This document shows positions 1 to 11,511 of a stretch of 64,000 bases of DNA, piece after piece. This DNA comes from Takakia lepidozioides (Eukaryota; Streptophyta; Takakiopsida; Takakiales; Takakiaceae): NCBI GenBank assembly GCA_030704615.1, contig CM060731.1:82750756-82814755 (forward strand), given 5' to 3'. Every line of letters begins with the position of its first letter. Within the stretch, counting starts at the first letter, position 1. The translations under genes were made by a program, and so were the position numbers. The notes beneath the pieces are model-generated. The model did no database searches, was not told where the DNA came from, and saw only the letters and a program-made list of their open reading frames with translations.

Positions 1-269
1 AACCCTAGAAACTTCTGATTTCATCCATTCTGCTAGAGTTTCATCCATCCTACAATTTCATCCAGCTTGCGTTCTCTCATCCATTCGCTGATTTCATCCA
101 TTCTCATTCTTCCTTGTACTTTTCATTCATCCAGGGACATGACCAACTTAAAGTTTGGTACATGACCAATCCGTTTTTAAGTCCTCATGAATGTTGCTCC
201 TCATTCATGTTATTCATCCGTTTGGGAAATGGGATCGCTACCCTTGATCAGCCAATCATCCAATGGTCC
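1..269. other. Sequence left of the first gypsy LTR, no gene seen
   Basis: The first 130 bases carry a loose repeat of a TTTCATCCAT-like word. I see no coding signal. The LTR of the first gypsy element starts at about 270. Confidence 0.5.
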
Positions 270-1990
270 TGTCATGGTTTTAGTCATGGTTATCTAGAAT
301 TACCTACTTCTAGTTAACTAGGACATTTTAGATATTTATATTTATATTTTGTGTGTTGGGACTTCATTTGGTCTCACATGCCAAGTGAAGTGTCGAGCCT
401 CACTTGAGACATGGAGATAGGTTTTCCCCTTGTGAGTGTTGAGGAGGCTCATCTTCTTGTAGTTGAGCCTTCGTGAGCTTCTCTCACCTCCATAGCTCTA
501 GGTATTGAGAGGGAGTGTGTTGAGGGCTTTGTAGGGTGAATTCCTTTAGCAAAGGTGCCCTTGGCTTGACTTAGTTTATGTGATAGAGTGGATTTCACTT
601 GGAAGGACTAGGGCTTGTTCTTCATGTGATTGCTTCATGCTTTGAGAGCTTTCATTGTCTTCTACTTCTCTCATTTCTCATCTCTTATCACTACAAGAAG
701 ATCACCTTATGCTTGTGAGTGCGGAGTGTAAGGATTAGTTTTGTACTTGTATTTTAAAGAGGTTGAGAGCTAGGAGAATTTAGCTCTTGTATCACAAGGC
801 TTGCAAGGGGTTGCAAGGAAAGGTGCTCGAGTATTGCATGCACCAAGGAGTTGGAGAGCTTGAGAAGAAAGCTCTTGAGTCACAAGATTTTGCAAGGATT
901 GTCAGGAGGAAGTCTTGTGTGTGTGAAAGCATGGATTCTAGGGTTTGAGAATCCTTTGTATGCATTATGGAGTCGATGGTGTGCGCCATGGCTTGTGGAG
1001 AGTGACTAAAGGTTTGTTAGTGCTCATTTCACTCTCAAACTAGGGTTAAGCAAGTTCAAAGTGTGGATGTTGTGGAAGAGAAGCCAAGGAGCTATATATG
1101 CTTGGGCTTGAAGACAACAAGGGCAAGCACTTGGAGAGCACTAAGAAGCTCAAGAGGTTTTGAAAGGGAGCATGTGAAAAATCATGGTGGTGTGGGGGCA
1201 AGCTTAGGGTGCCATTGGAAGGGCTTGGAGAACATGTGGTGGGAAATCCTTGAAGGGAAATCATCATTCAATGTATGCATAGCTTCACCCTAACTATGTA
1301 ATGTGACAAGATGGGGAGGCAATACTTGGCTATTCATGCTCTTGGTAGTGCGAGCTTTGTGGTGGATAGTTGACCAAGCAAGTGGTGCATGTGTGGAGCA
1401 TGCTCGCTTGAGTTTGTAAGTTCAAGTTTGAGAATGGGAGCTCTTGAACTAGCAAGAGGTGAAGGCCTTTGAGATCCATTTGTGTGTGAAGTGGAGAGGT
1501 GTTGATTCATGTTATGATGAAGGAGAGCAACACATAGGCCAAGAGGTCATGAAACATGCATTCAAATGACCACGGGGAGCACATGGATGATGGATTGGTG
1601 CAAGACCCCAAATGAGGCATATGGCGTGAGAGTGAGATCCAAGGCGGATTGCTTGGGAGCATTATTGTAAGTGACAAGCATTGCTCCTACACATTGAGAT
1701 AATTTGTGTTGATTTGGAGCAATTGTCAAGTGATGAGGAGACAAATGCATGATTGCTCGGCAATGGAGATATGGTAGTTTGCAATCAAATCCCAAGGACT
1801 AGAAGGAGGATTGATTTGGTGGACAATGACTTGCAAGTTGAGTTGGACCACTCTTGGTTGCACATTGGGGTGGAAGAGAGCAAGAAGATGCCTCTTATGA
1901 CCACCTAGAGACCATATTTTTGCTTGAGTAGAAGCATAGAAGTCAAGGACTTACATTCTAGCTCTTCATTACAAACCCTAGTAGTGTATG
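270..1990 (+). repeat. 5' LTR (approximate 3' limit) of gypsy element 1
   Basis: Starts TGTCATGGTTTTAG. The first ~435 bases recur at 9709-10129 (+), the first ~350 at 13556-13909 (+), and a long inverted relative occupies about 16660-18372. The sharp shared start at TGTCA in all copies fixes the LTR 5' end. The 3' end is my estimate from loss of similarity to the inverted copy near a shared ACAAACCCTAGT word. Confidence 0.6.
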
Positions 1991-2185
1991 CTCAGACTAT
2001 ACCTCTGTTAGTATACCAAACAGGAGCTTGTCCCTTTGACTATACCTTTGTTGAGGTATCACCATATGTGAACCCTAATGTGAGACTATACCTCTGTTAG
2101 TAGGTTCTTTACCCGGTTACCTTGTAGAAAGTGGGGATTAGAGACAGGTTGACAACCGGTTGGGTTGTGAGTTTTCATCACGGAG

Positions 2186-3544
2186 GTGCCACCAGCTGCT
2201 GAGGGGAGTGCCGGTACGAGCACCAGCAATACTAGTGGGTACACAAGACAAGGTGTGCGGTTTAGGCCACTTTCACCTTCAGTGTCTTCTGAGGAAGGTT
2301 CAGACTCGGAGTCAGGAGGATTCTCGCCGAGGGTGCAAGTCATTTCTATGCCATTGTTGTGGGACACAATGGAGAAGATGTATGGAGCTACCAAGGGGCC
2401 ACGTAGGTACTCTGGAGCTGTGGGCACCATCGAGCTTGATGACTTTATACAAGAGTTTGACAGTTGGTGTGATTTGCAGCAAATGCGCAATCCACAACTG
2501 TTTACGCCCTTTATGGCATGGAAGGGGCTATTCCAGCACCTTGAGGGGCCGCCCATGGATGATTACCATGAATTTAGGCGGGGACATGCAGTGGAGATTG
2601 AAGAGTGGCGAGAGTATTGGTCACCTAACTATGTCTCAATCACTAGAGGCACAAGGGCAGCGGTGACACCAGCAGCTACACAAACATCTCCAACTACAAG
2701 CACTAGTAGTGGAACAAGTAGTGCCGGCACTTCTGCAGGTGGTACCAGTTCAAAAGGTGCTACTACTCCTCCTGCCACAATTACAACACATGTGCCTAGA
2801 TCCAACCCGGTGGTGGAGTTCTTCCAGGAGTTGCGGAGGAACTACCAAGGTGTACGGACAGAGAAGCTGCGAAGTTTGCAAGACTTCCAGCGCAAATCCA
2901 GTGAGAGCTTGCGAGAGGCCTACAGTCGTATGAGGCGCTTGATAAGTGTGACCCAAGGGGTTACTGAAGCTCAGGCAGTCCAGTTCTGGTATGGAATTTT
3001 GGACAAGGAGCTAAGAGAAGGGTGCGGGATGCAACCCTGTTACAAGCGGCCCAACCCACATTAGCGGATGTGTTTCTGCTGGCTTAGCGGATTGAGCTCA
3101 ACATGGTGGAGGAGCGAGTTGTTACCATTGGATTTGGCAAGGACATGCCTGCACGAGGTGCAGCTACCAGCCAACAGGTACAAGGGACTGCCCAACAGCG
3201 TGGTCAGGGGCAAGGTTGCCCAACCCAAGTTCCATGGAGCTTACAGGGGACCTCAGGTGCAGAGGCCCGTGGCATCTTTTGCAGGCCAACAGCAACCAGG
3301 GGTGATATGTTGGACATGTGGAGGACCCCATGTCAAGAGAGATTGCCCAGAGAGTGGCAGAAGGTCGGCACAAGCACAACCTGCACAGTTGCAGTGTGGG
3401 CATTGTGGCAAGTATGGGCATGGAGATGCCCAGTGTTATGACTTGCACCCTGAGTTGCAGCAGGCCAAGGGCAAGCTCAACATGGCCAAGGACGCGGAGG
3501 TCAGGGTGTTGACCAAGACATGGCCAACCGGCTTCAGCAGCTAG
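2186..3544 (+). pseudogene. gypsy gag polyprotein (broken)
   Basis: Capsid-like gag followed by two nucleic-acid-binding CCHC knuckles. The capsid part (retrotransposon gag family) includes the segment FWYGILDKELR. The first knuckle (CWTCGGPHVKRDC, about 3309-3347) is unusual, with three rather than four residues before the histidine. The second (CGHCGKYGHGDAQC) is canonical. Compared with the copy at 44.9 kb, a one-base loss after KELR shifts the frame near 3015, and a stop replaces a Glu codon in the LLAERIEL segment at about 3085. The frame resumes at 3103. The start codon is uncertain: the open frame begins without a good ATG, and the other copies also lack one at this point. Confidence 0.75.
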
Positions 3545-4914
3545 AGCACAGGCTCGCTGCCATGGCTACAGCTCAGGTGGTACCGGCTCCCAGGCGGGAT
3601 GGTCCACCTCCTGCTCCTGAGGGAGGAGATATGGGAGGCATGGGATTCATGTGCGGAGCAGCACTACCACTAGTGCAGGTGGAGTCTGCTGCAGCCGTGA
3701 CTCGAGGAGCAGCACGAGTTCCTGAGCCACGAGGTGCAGAGGTGGAATTGGATCCACAGCGTAGGGAGGCAAGCCGTCAGGCGAGGCTTCCTCAGTCATT
3801 CACATTGGCAGAGACAATGTCGACGCCATCCATGGCACCTAGTTCTCGCCCGACTGTTACCGAGGCGGAGGTTACTATGCCATTGGGGAGAGCTACACGT
3901 GCAGCACTTACACCTGCTACCAAGGCTAGTGCAGCCGGTGTGTTATTGGGGGCAGCCACCTCTGTGTATCAAGCCCCACTGTTCTCGGCAACCATGATTG
4001 CGACGCCGGGGGTAAGACCAGCTGCAATGTTCAGACTAGCAGCAACACTCTGCGAGAGTGGGGAGGTAACTTCATCTTCTATGGAGTTACTGGAAGGTGT
4101 AGTGGCAGAGGGATCCTCGGATTTGAGGGTCAAGACTGCCACGGCTGCGCCATGGCAAGCTGCAGCTGCCAGGTTGACGGAGCTGCCAGCTAGGCCAGCC
4201 TTTGAGCGCGCCATGGTGACACCTGGAGTTGTCTTGTTAGACAACCAGGGAGGCATTTTCACTTTGAGTGGACCGGCAGGCAAGAAGTACCGGCCACTGC
4301 GGGTCTTGTTGGATTCAGGAGCTCAGCCACTGATGTTGGGCAGAGCTGCTATTGCAGGTTTGGGCCTCATGGAGGCGGATATGGAGCCTTATCATTTCCA
4401 GATACAGACATCTCTGGGAGGATCAGAGTAGGCTCAGGGCATGACACGGCGTGAGTTGGCCATTGGACTACAACCAGATCATCCTATAGATGGCTCAGTG
4501 ATGCGAGCCAAGGCCATTGTGATAGATGCGGCCTCTTACGATGTCCTTGTTGGTGGGGCAGTGTTATATCCCATGGGCTTCACCCTGGACTTTTGGGAGG
4601 AGTCAGCATCCTACAGGCCTGGATGGCAGTCAGGGGATGGTCGTTGTGCACAGCTCCCTGTGACATTCATTGGGGGTATTGCGGCTGCCCAGCGGGGCAA
4701 GATGCCAACACTAGCCGCCTTTACAGCTGCAGTTAGTGGCCTGGAGAGTTGCTGGAAGGCAATGCCCATGCAGAGGATGTGCCACCTCCAGCAGAGTAGG
4801 ATGATATGCATGGTACGGCGGAGTTGCCTGCCATGGTTGCTCACACTCCATTATGGGGTACGAGCAAGGATTTGCAGCAGGCTGCTGATGGACGGGTACA
4901 ACAAGCCTGGGTAG
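3520..4914 (+). pseudogene. gypsy gag tail and aspartic protease
   Basis: An alanine/proline-rich gag tail is followed by a retropepsin-like protease whose active-site loop reads LLDSGAQ (about 4308-4328), with hydrophobic stretches on both sides. An in-frame TAG at 4429 interrupts it; the copy at 63.7 kb has a Gln codon (CAG) there, so this is a C-to-T nonsense change. The frame continues from 4441 with a segment ending VLVGGAVLYPMGF. Retropepsins dimerise to cleave the gag-pol polyprotein. The region leads directly into the methyltransferase domain, so in an intact copy both would be one polyprotein. Confidence 0.75.
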
Positions 4915-5027
4915 AGGCCTTCGTACCGTCAGGAGAAGAGGAGAGTGCGATGATTGCACCAGGACCACCTCAGTTGTCGTCACTAGACACCACACCTCTT
5001 GTGTGGCAGTGCCCGGATGAAGGCATA

Positions 5028-6258
5028 TGCTTCTGGACTTGTTTGGCGGGATCAGCACTGGATTGGCTGCAGTACTGCAGGCATGTGTACGAGTTTGACG
5101 TTACCTGTATGTGGAGAGGGATGAGACTGCACGACGCGTCTCAATGCGCCATGTTGCTACCCTGATTTGTTGCCAGTGTCTACAGTTCGTGGATACCAAC
5201 AAGCCTTGCCAGCAGACATTTCGTTGCCGGGGGCGCATGATTTGGAGCAGGTTGGCTTCATTGATCTGGTAGTGGCAGGTTGGCCCTGCCAAGGGCATTC
5301 ATCAGCCGGGCGTGGCAATGGATTGCGAGACTTGAGGACGGGTCTGTTTTGGGAGATGGTGCGGATTTTGCGCCACTTGCAGCTTCATCAAGCTGTATCT
5401 CCAGCATACATCTTGGAGAATGTGCCACTGATGGGTGATTTTTGGGCCAGGGTGATGGCCAGTGTGCATCAAGTCCGGTCGTGGCTTGGGTCAGCAGTGT
5501 TGCTGGATGCAGCTGCAGTGGGGTCATGGGCTCATCGTCCACGGCTATGGTGGACTAACTTGATGCCACCCGCATTGCTCAAGCGTGCATTTGATGGGGT
5601 GCAGCGGCCAGCACACCTCACAGTGGATAGCATTTTGGACACAGGGAGGCAGTCTCAACGTGTGAGACATGATGACCGTTCGCCTTTGGCAGTGGTCAAT
5701 AGGGTGGGTCAACCACGAGCAGCATTACCTACACTGCTCAGCTTCCCAGGATCCCATGCTTTTCGGGATGGTGGACCTGGCCTCTTGTGGGATAGCCAGT
5801 TGCAACAATTAGTGGAGCCCAATGCTGACGAGCGCGAGCAGGCGATGGATTTTACCACAGGTACCACGGCGGTGCCATCTCTTTCTAAGGCATCACGTCG
5901 TCAGGTGTTGGGGCAAGCAATGGATCTCAATTGCTTGACCTGGATTATCAGCTTGGCTATGGCTGAGCAGCGCAGAGTACGGAGTACACTTCCCTTCATG
6001 GTCTCCCTGCCTATCGAGACGGTACAAGCAGCGAATGGGGGCGAGCAGGTGAGGACCACGAGGTGCAGGCTGCATCCATGGCACACGTGGGAGGTGCTCG
6101 AGGTTCAGAAGGAGTTGGCAGCCAAGGCGGCGGTGATGGATCAGGTTGGGGATTTTTCTCGGATTGAGGAGGTCCTCAAGCATGGGATGATGGGACAAAA
6201 TGAGACATTGTCACTGACAGAGGAGGCAGTGGTCACTGCTCAAGAGGTTGCAGCATAG
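5028..6258 (+). pseudogene. C5-cytosine DNA methyltransferase domain in gypsy pol (broken)
   Basis: Motifs of the Dcm/DNMT family appear in canonical order. Motif I LLDLFGGISTGLAA is at 5030-5071. Motif II, with the acidic YVERD, follows an in-frame TGA. Motif IV GWPCQGHS, with the catalytic Cys, lies at about 5278-5301. Motif VI is ILENVP near 5413. Motif VIII is AHRPRLWW near 5530. Motif IX/X is a segment with RRQVLGQAMDLNCL near 5900, where the usual GN of motif X reads GQ. A frameshift between about 5105 and 5167 separates motifs I-II from IV-X, so this copy is dead, but the catalytic motifs are otherwise kept. It lies between protease and RT, inside the polyprotein. Capture of cytosine methyltransferases by retrotransposons is known from dinoflagellate and charophyte elements. 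Function in cis (methylating or masking its own DNA) is inference. Confidence 0.85.
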
Positions 6259-6404
6259 CAACCACGGGACGCGTCTTCTACCTCTAAGCCTGTTGGACTC
6301 AAGGTTGCAGTCACGGAGGACAACTGGGAGCCTGATGTTGGACCTATAGTCACCGGAGGAGAGAGACGACGTATACGGCGGTTCATGAGGGCTTACAAGA
6401 ACTG

Positions 6405-7827
6405 CTTTGCCTTCAGTTTGAGGACTTAGGAGCACTGAAGGGTCAAGAGATTCGCATTGAATTGGCTACTGACACGCCAATCTTTCGGAGACCCTATAGA
6501 TACAGTGACATGGAGAGGTCCTTGATTCAGATGAGAACTCAGGACCTTTGGGAGGCTGGTTTGGTGGAGCTATCTGGGGGAGAGTATGCTTCAGCCACAG
6601 TGATGCCATCCAAGAAGGATGTCTATGGCAATTGGACGGAGAGACGTATGTGCGGTGATTACCGACCTGTAAATCGTCAGACCAAGTTCGATAGGTATGC
6701 TATGCCAACACCAGAGGAGATCTTTGATGCCATTGGGCATGCCAAGGTCTTTAGCACTTTGGATTTACGATCCGAATATCACCAGTTGCCGATCAAGGAG
6801 GCGGATAAGCAGAAGACGACATTCTGGGGGATCAATGAGCACGGGAAGGATTGCCTATACCAGTGGCGGTTCTTACCATTTGGGCTTAAAAACGCTCCTG
6901 CAGAGTTTCAAAGAGTCATGGACAGGATTCTAGCAGGGGTGGAGTTTGCTCGGTGCTACATAGATGACATCATCATCTTTAGTGCTACGGTGGAGGAGCA
7001 TGAGAGATACCTTCAGGGGGTATTTGAGCGCTTGAGGGCGCACGGATTGAAGTTACATCCGGGAAAGTGCAAGTTTTTCCACAACCAGATTGAGTATCTG
7101 GGTCACATGATATATCCTGGAGGATTGGGGGTACAACAGACTAAGGTAGAGTCCATTGCACAGATTCCACGCCCCACGGATGTGAGCTGGGTTCGAGCTT
7201 TCATGGGGTTAGCAAATTATTATAGACGGTTTGTTAAGGGATTTAGTGTCATTGCAAAGGCTCTAACCAAACTAACCAAGGTGGACCAGGAGTGGCAGTG
7301 GGAAGACGAGCAAGAACAAGCTTTTCAAGAGCTCAAGGCAAGGTTGACCTCGGCGCCCATCTTGAGACGACCAATCAGGGGGGCGTCTTTTTCAGTTGCA
7401 TACAGATTGGAGCATGCTGGGGCTTGGAGCGGTGCTCACACAGGTGGATGATGAGGGAAGAGAGTTCGTAGTGGCTTATGCTAGCCGCTCGAACAACGCT
7501 GCAGAGTCTAAGTATAGCTCATATGAGGGAGAATGCTTAGTTGCAGTGTGGGCCGTGGCACACTTCAGGTGCTATCTATACGGCAATCTCTTCACCCTTG
7601 TCACGGATCACCAACCACTCAAGTGGTTGATGGAGTCAGACAAGCTTACGGGGAAGCTTGCACGGTGGGCACTCATCCTTCAAGAGTATGACTTTCAGGT
7701 GGTGCATCGACCGGGTTTGGTCAATCGCAATGCAGATAGGTTGAGTCGCAATCCATGCACGAGCCAGCAGGATGACACTGGAGCTCGGTGGCATGGTGAG
7801 ACGGACAAGGAGATGGTGCCCAGATGA
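6405..7827 (+). pseudogene. gypsy reverse transcriptase and RNase H
   Basis: RT fingers and palm of the Ty3 type: a primer-entry segment (IELATDTPIFRRPYRYSD), VFSTLDLRSEYHQL, FLPFGLKNAPAEFQRVMD and the catalytic YIDDIIIF box near 6957-6980. The connection domain (FMGLANYYRRFVKGF) follows, then RNase H from about 7396, with the first catalytic Asp in HTDWSMLGLGAVL and a terminal segment VTDHQPLKWLM. One-base losses near 6420 and near 7385 break the frame, the second between connection domain and RNase H. RNase H ends with the HRPGLVNRNADRLSR segment typical of gypsy pol just before the integrase linker. Confidence 0.9.
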
Positions 7828-8054
7828 CATGCATCTGCATTTCTGTGTATCTTGGCAGCGGAAGGCCAGGTTGGACCTGCAACAGGGATGACTGTAGATC
7901 AAGTGTCTGAGGACCCTGAGGCCAACAATGAGCAAGGTGGCGCCAAAGATATACATGAGGATTCAGTTGTGTTGGACTACCTCCGCACTGGAGACACTAC
8001 AGCCACTGTGACTGCCCCAAGAGGTTCAAGTGGGAGGGGACACACCTGCTCCGA

Positions 8055-8863
8055 GTGTGGGAGGATGGTCGAGTGAGGATTGTGCCTCACCCAACACAGC
8101 GGGCACGGTTAGTGCGGCATGCCCATGAGGAGTTGGGGCATTTTGGGGTGCGACGCACTCATAGTCTACTGCAGGGGCAGTATTGGTGGCGTGGTATGCA
8201 CACAGAGGTGCAACAATTTGTGGCTAGGTGCATGGTGTGTGACAGGGTGCGTGCTTCATTCAACGCCCCTACTCCACAATTGCACCTCTTCCGATCATGG
8301 GATTGGGCTACAGGTGGAGTCTTGACTTCGCAGGGCCGTTGCCACTGACCATGCGCCACAACAAGTACGTGTTGGTGATGGTGGAGCACTTCTCCAAGTG
8401 GATTGAATTGGTTCCATTGCCCGATAAGGCTAGTGAGGGAGCTGCGTATGCATTCTTGGATTGTGTGCTTAGCCAATTCGGTGCTCCAGCTGAGGTACTC
8501 ATGGACCAAGGGAGAGAGTTCTTGGGGGAGTTTCAGGCTTTGTGTGACAAGGCCTTGATAGACCACCGCACCACTTCTCGGGATCATCCTGAGGCCGATG
8601 GCTTGGCAGAGAGAGTTGTTCAGACAGTAAAGAGGGGTTTGCGCAAGTATGGCTTGCAGAAGGGACACCTAGGAGATTGGGACCTTCAGTTACCCTGGTT
8701 AGCCATGGGCTACAGGTTCAGCAAGCAAGCATCACTTGCCTCCTTCTCACCATATTTTCTTCTCTTTGGCCGAGAGCCGGATTTGCCTACATCCATTCGC
8801 AGAGAAGCTGCTACAGTTCTTAACCTTGACGATCCGGACATGTGGGCACGTGCATGTGAGTAG
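8055..8863 (+). pseudogene. gypsy integrase, zinc and catalytic core domains
   Basis: The N-terminal HHCC zinc domain is visible (His in HAHEELGHFG, then CMVCDR). The catalytic core shows the DDE triad in expected contexts: D in SLDFAGPLP, D in LMDQGREF, E in GLAERVVQT. A frameshift near 8290-8310 separates the zinc domain from the core. The frame closes with a TAG at 8861-8863, but coding resemblance continues immediately after it, so this is a nonsense change rather than the natural end. The enzyme inserts the cDNA into chromosomes. Confidence 0.88.
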
Positions 8864-9364
8864 CGTGCAGAGTTGTTCAAGAAAGTCATGCCCATGGCTT
8901 TCGAGAACCTTGCCATTGCACAACATCGTGATACGTTGAGGTATGCTACCATACGTGGTGGGGGCTATCGTCTTGGGGTTCGGAGATTCAACCCTGGTGA
9001 CTATGTTTATCTGCAGCAGACTGCTCCTACGACCTTGGATGTGACTGTAGGACGTACTATTTTGAAGGTTCGAGAGGTGTTGCCCTCAGGAGTCCTGATC
9101 TTGGAGGGTCAGGATAGCATGATTTGGAAGGACCATGTGCGTAATTGCGTGCCATGTCACCTTCCAAATGTTGATGGAAGGGTTGACCCAAACCTAGCAG
9201 CGGTACTTACAAGTTTGAGGTGCATGTTGTGTGGGTTTGCTAGAGAGGCAGCCACCATGCTGGTGTGTGATCAATGCTCTAGAGGTTGGCATATGGGATG
9301 CTTGACTCCACCTCTTGAGATGGTTCCTGATGGGGATTGGTTATGTCCGCATTGCATTGGATAG
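8864..9364 (+). CDS. Integrase C-terminal tail with PHD finger
   Basis: Continuation of integrase. A GPY/F-like tail (RRFNPGDYVYLQQ, then VREVLPSGVLILEG) leads into a C-terminal PHD finger at about 9220-9360. The finger shows C4HC3 spacing: CMLCGF, then CDQCSRGWHMGC, then WLCPHC, with the conserved Trp two residues before the last Cys pair. PHD fingers read the histone H3 tail. In chromoviruses this end of integrase usually carries a chromodomain, so the PHD finger probably plays the same targeting role (inference). The protein stops naturally at 9362-9364. Which histone state it would read cannot be told by eye. Confidence 0.85.
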   Translation, partial: RAELFKKVMPMAFENLAIAQHRDTLRYATIRGGGYRLGVRRFNPGDYVYLQQTAPTTLDVTVGRTILKVREVLPSGVLILEGQDSMIWKDHVRNCVPCHLPNVDGRVDPNLAAVLTSLRCMLCGFAREAATMLVCDQCSRGWHMGCLTPPLEMVPDGDWLCPHCIG

Positions 9365-9630
9365 TGGGAGTGGATACAACCATGGAAGGCTAACAAGAAA
9401 TGCAAGGCCAAGCTACTAGGACACCAACACACGAGATCCTGACTCAAGTTCACAGATTGCAAGACGGCAACTAACGATGGGGTTGCTCTTGTACCCGGCC
9501 TCTTGGTCTATAGAATTTGAGTACAATAGGGACAGTGATAGAGGACTTAGTACGGCTGTGGCTATTACATCTTGTAGCTATCTGGAGTTAGAGGGACCTA
9601 ACCACCAGCTAGGGGGGGCGATTGTGGTAT
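9365..9630 (+). other. 3' untranslated part of gypsy element 1 with polypurine tract
   Basis: Non-coding stretch between the pol stop and the terminal repeats. It ends with a purine run AGCTAGGGGGGGCGA at about 9608-9623, a plausible polypurine tract for plus-strand priming. The TG-starting repeat A follows directly. Confidence 0.45.
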
Positions 9631-10218
9631 AGCTTTCTAGGATTGTGTGCTTAGATTGTGTGGTGGACAGCAATGTATGTTGTGGCACGATGCTTAGGTG
9701 CACGACAGCTGTCATGGTTTTAGTCATGGTTATCTAGAATTACCTACTTCTAGTTAACTATGACATTTTAGATATTTATATTTATATTTTGTGTGTTAGG
9801 ACTTCATTTGGTCTCACATGCCAAGTGAGGTGTCGAGCCTCACTTGAGACATGGAGATAGGTTTTCCCCTTGTGAGTGTTGAGGAGGCTCATCTTCTTGT
9901 AGTTGAGCCTCCATGAGCTTCTCTCACCTCCATAGCTCTAGGTATTGAGAGGGAGTGTGTTGAGGGCTTTGTAGGGTGGATTCCTTTAGCAAAGGTGCCC
10001 TTGGCTTGACTTAGTTTATGTGATAGAGTGGATTTCACTTGGAAGGACTAGGGCTTGTTCTTCATGTGATTGCTTCATGCTTTGAGAGCTTTCATTGTCT
10101 TCTACTTCTCTCATTTCTCATCTCTTATCTATTGTGGTATAGCTTTCTAGGATTGTGTGCTTAGATTGTGTGGTGGACAGCGATGTATGTTGTGGCACGA
10201 TGCTTAGGTGCACGACAG
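9630..10218 (+). repeat. A-B-A terminal repeat structure
   Basis: An ~85-bp sequence A, starting TGTGGTATAGCTTTC and ending GTGCACGACA, occurs at about 9625-9708 and again at about 10133-10218 with one difference seen. Between the copies lies B (9709-10129), which equals the first ~420 bases of the LTR at 270. A has TG...CA ends like a short LTR. Confidence 0.6.
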
Positions 10219-10221
10219 TCC

Positions 10222-10870
10222 ATATTTATCATCGTGCTCCAATTAAATTCCATGTTGAGGTCGGGGAGAGGTTCCCATGCTTGAAGTAGTGAGTTGTAGC
10301 GCTTGATTGCTTTGAGAGTCGTCTGTTGGTGAGAACTTCCAGTAATATAGGCATTATTATCTGCATTTGCTGATAAAAAAAAAAAACATCGATCCTGAAT
10401 CATTCTTGGCGTTGAAGACTATTCGTTGATTTCTAGATCATACCTCCATACCATGTAGCCTCTGGAGGACTTTCCACAAACCAAAAGCTGCATTCCTGTA
10501 ACTGCCGACTCCTTGTCAGAAACTTCAAAGGTATAATCCACAGGGTAGTCTGGCAAACATCGCCACTGCGTGCTAATGGGACCAAACGTCCGTCACTTCT
10601 GCGTACCTATGGGAGGCTGGGCATTGTATGCAGGCCCAACCAGCATGTATATAACTATTCTTCCTTGATCTCCATCCGTTTTCGAGTCTCAAAGATGTCG
10701 TTGCAGCCTTCGTCATCAACCACCGATAGCGCATTCTGCCATTTCTTATAACCACCTTTCAACGGTAAATAATAAGAGCGAGGCACCCGTGCAACGCATT
10801 CTAGTATCACATGGTCTGTCAATCCCGGAATCAAGGAGTTGCCCTTCGACTGGTCCTCCGGCTCTGCCAT
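10222..10870 (-). pseudogene. F-box/kelch-repeat protein fragment
   Basis: The minus-strand reading starts at 10870 with an F-box-like N-terminus (LIPGLTDHVILECVARVP) as in plant F-box/kelch adaptors of SCF ubiquitin ligases. The frame then shifts several times. A kelch-like segment follows near 10.25-10.35 kb (AYITGSSHQQTTLKAIKRYN, then WEPLPDLNM). The C-terminal kelch repeats are missing, cut at about 10220 where the repeats of the gypsy element end. A dead fragment, probably truncated by the retroelement. Confidence 0.6.
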
Positions 10871-11510
10871 TGCTAGAATTCCATTTTATTTATGATTTCT
10901 TACTATGATTTCGTACTAAACTTCATAAAATATATACTAATGTACATAAAATATGCTATTCTAAATTATGATCCGAAAAATTGATCGACACCCCCCGAAG
11001 CACCAGTTTCTCTATCCCGAGCCGAGCTTTCTATGTGCTGATCCACAAACGGCACTCACAAGGTCGTGGTCTGGCACCTTGTCACCGGCAGGGAGGCGCA
11101 TCTACAACATGGAAACCCCCTGGTGGCCTAGCTTGGAGCACAAGGTTCCCCCATCGAGCAGTATACGTGTCAACTACACCACGGTCATGGCATACAAGCT
11201 CCAATATTTGGTTCAAGGGTATGAAGCGGCAGAGCTCCAGACGTTGCACACTCAGTGGAGGCCACCCTGCGGCGGCCTAAAGGCCCCTTGGTGTTCGACA
11301 TCGATGCAGGCAATCCCAGTTTCAGCGCTCAAAGAAATCAATTTATACGACATGGCTTCATCCCATGACGTAACCTCTAATATACACTCAACACTGTCTG
11401 TCCATCAAGCTAACCCTCATTTCTTTCTTACATGATCTCTTCCAAACATGGATCACCAAGTGCTTCCATCCTCCTCTCAACAAGCTGCTTGGACGTACTC
11501 GCCCTATTTC
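10871..11510. other. Intergenic, no gene recognised
   Basis: AT-rich start, then mixed sequence. Open frames near 10970-11435 on the plus strand show no recognisable domain. They overlap in two frames, so I treat them as chance. Confidence 0.4.
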
Positions 11511-11511
11511 T

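Larger units (their letters stand above)
270..10218 (+). mobile_element. Ty3/gypsy LTR retrotransposon with captured C5-MTase and PHD finger, decayed
   Basis: A full-length but degenerate Ty3/gypsy element. Order on the plus strand: LTR (from 270), gag with two zinc knuckles, aspartic protease, cytosine-C5 methyltransferase, reverse transcriptase, RNase H, integrase, PHD finger, then an LTR fragment. The RT-before-integrase order and the RT/RNase H/integrase motifs assign it to Ty3/gypsy. Several frameshifts and stops break the polyprotein, so this copy cannot be autonomous. Two relatives of the gag/protease part lie at 44.5-46.4 kb and 61.4-64 kb and a minus-strand relative at 13.9-15.4 kb, so the family is multicopy. 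The right boundary is complex (see the A-B-A repeat at 9630-10218). Confidence 0.85.

Noticed and set aside
792-1795. Small open frames within the gypsy LTR
   Set aside because: No domain, both strands alike, and not kept in the related LTR at 16.7-18.4 kb.
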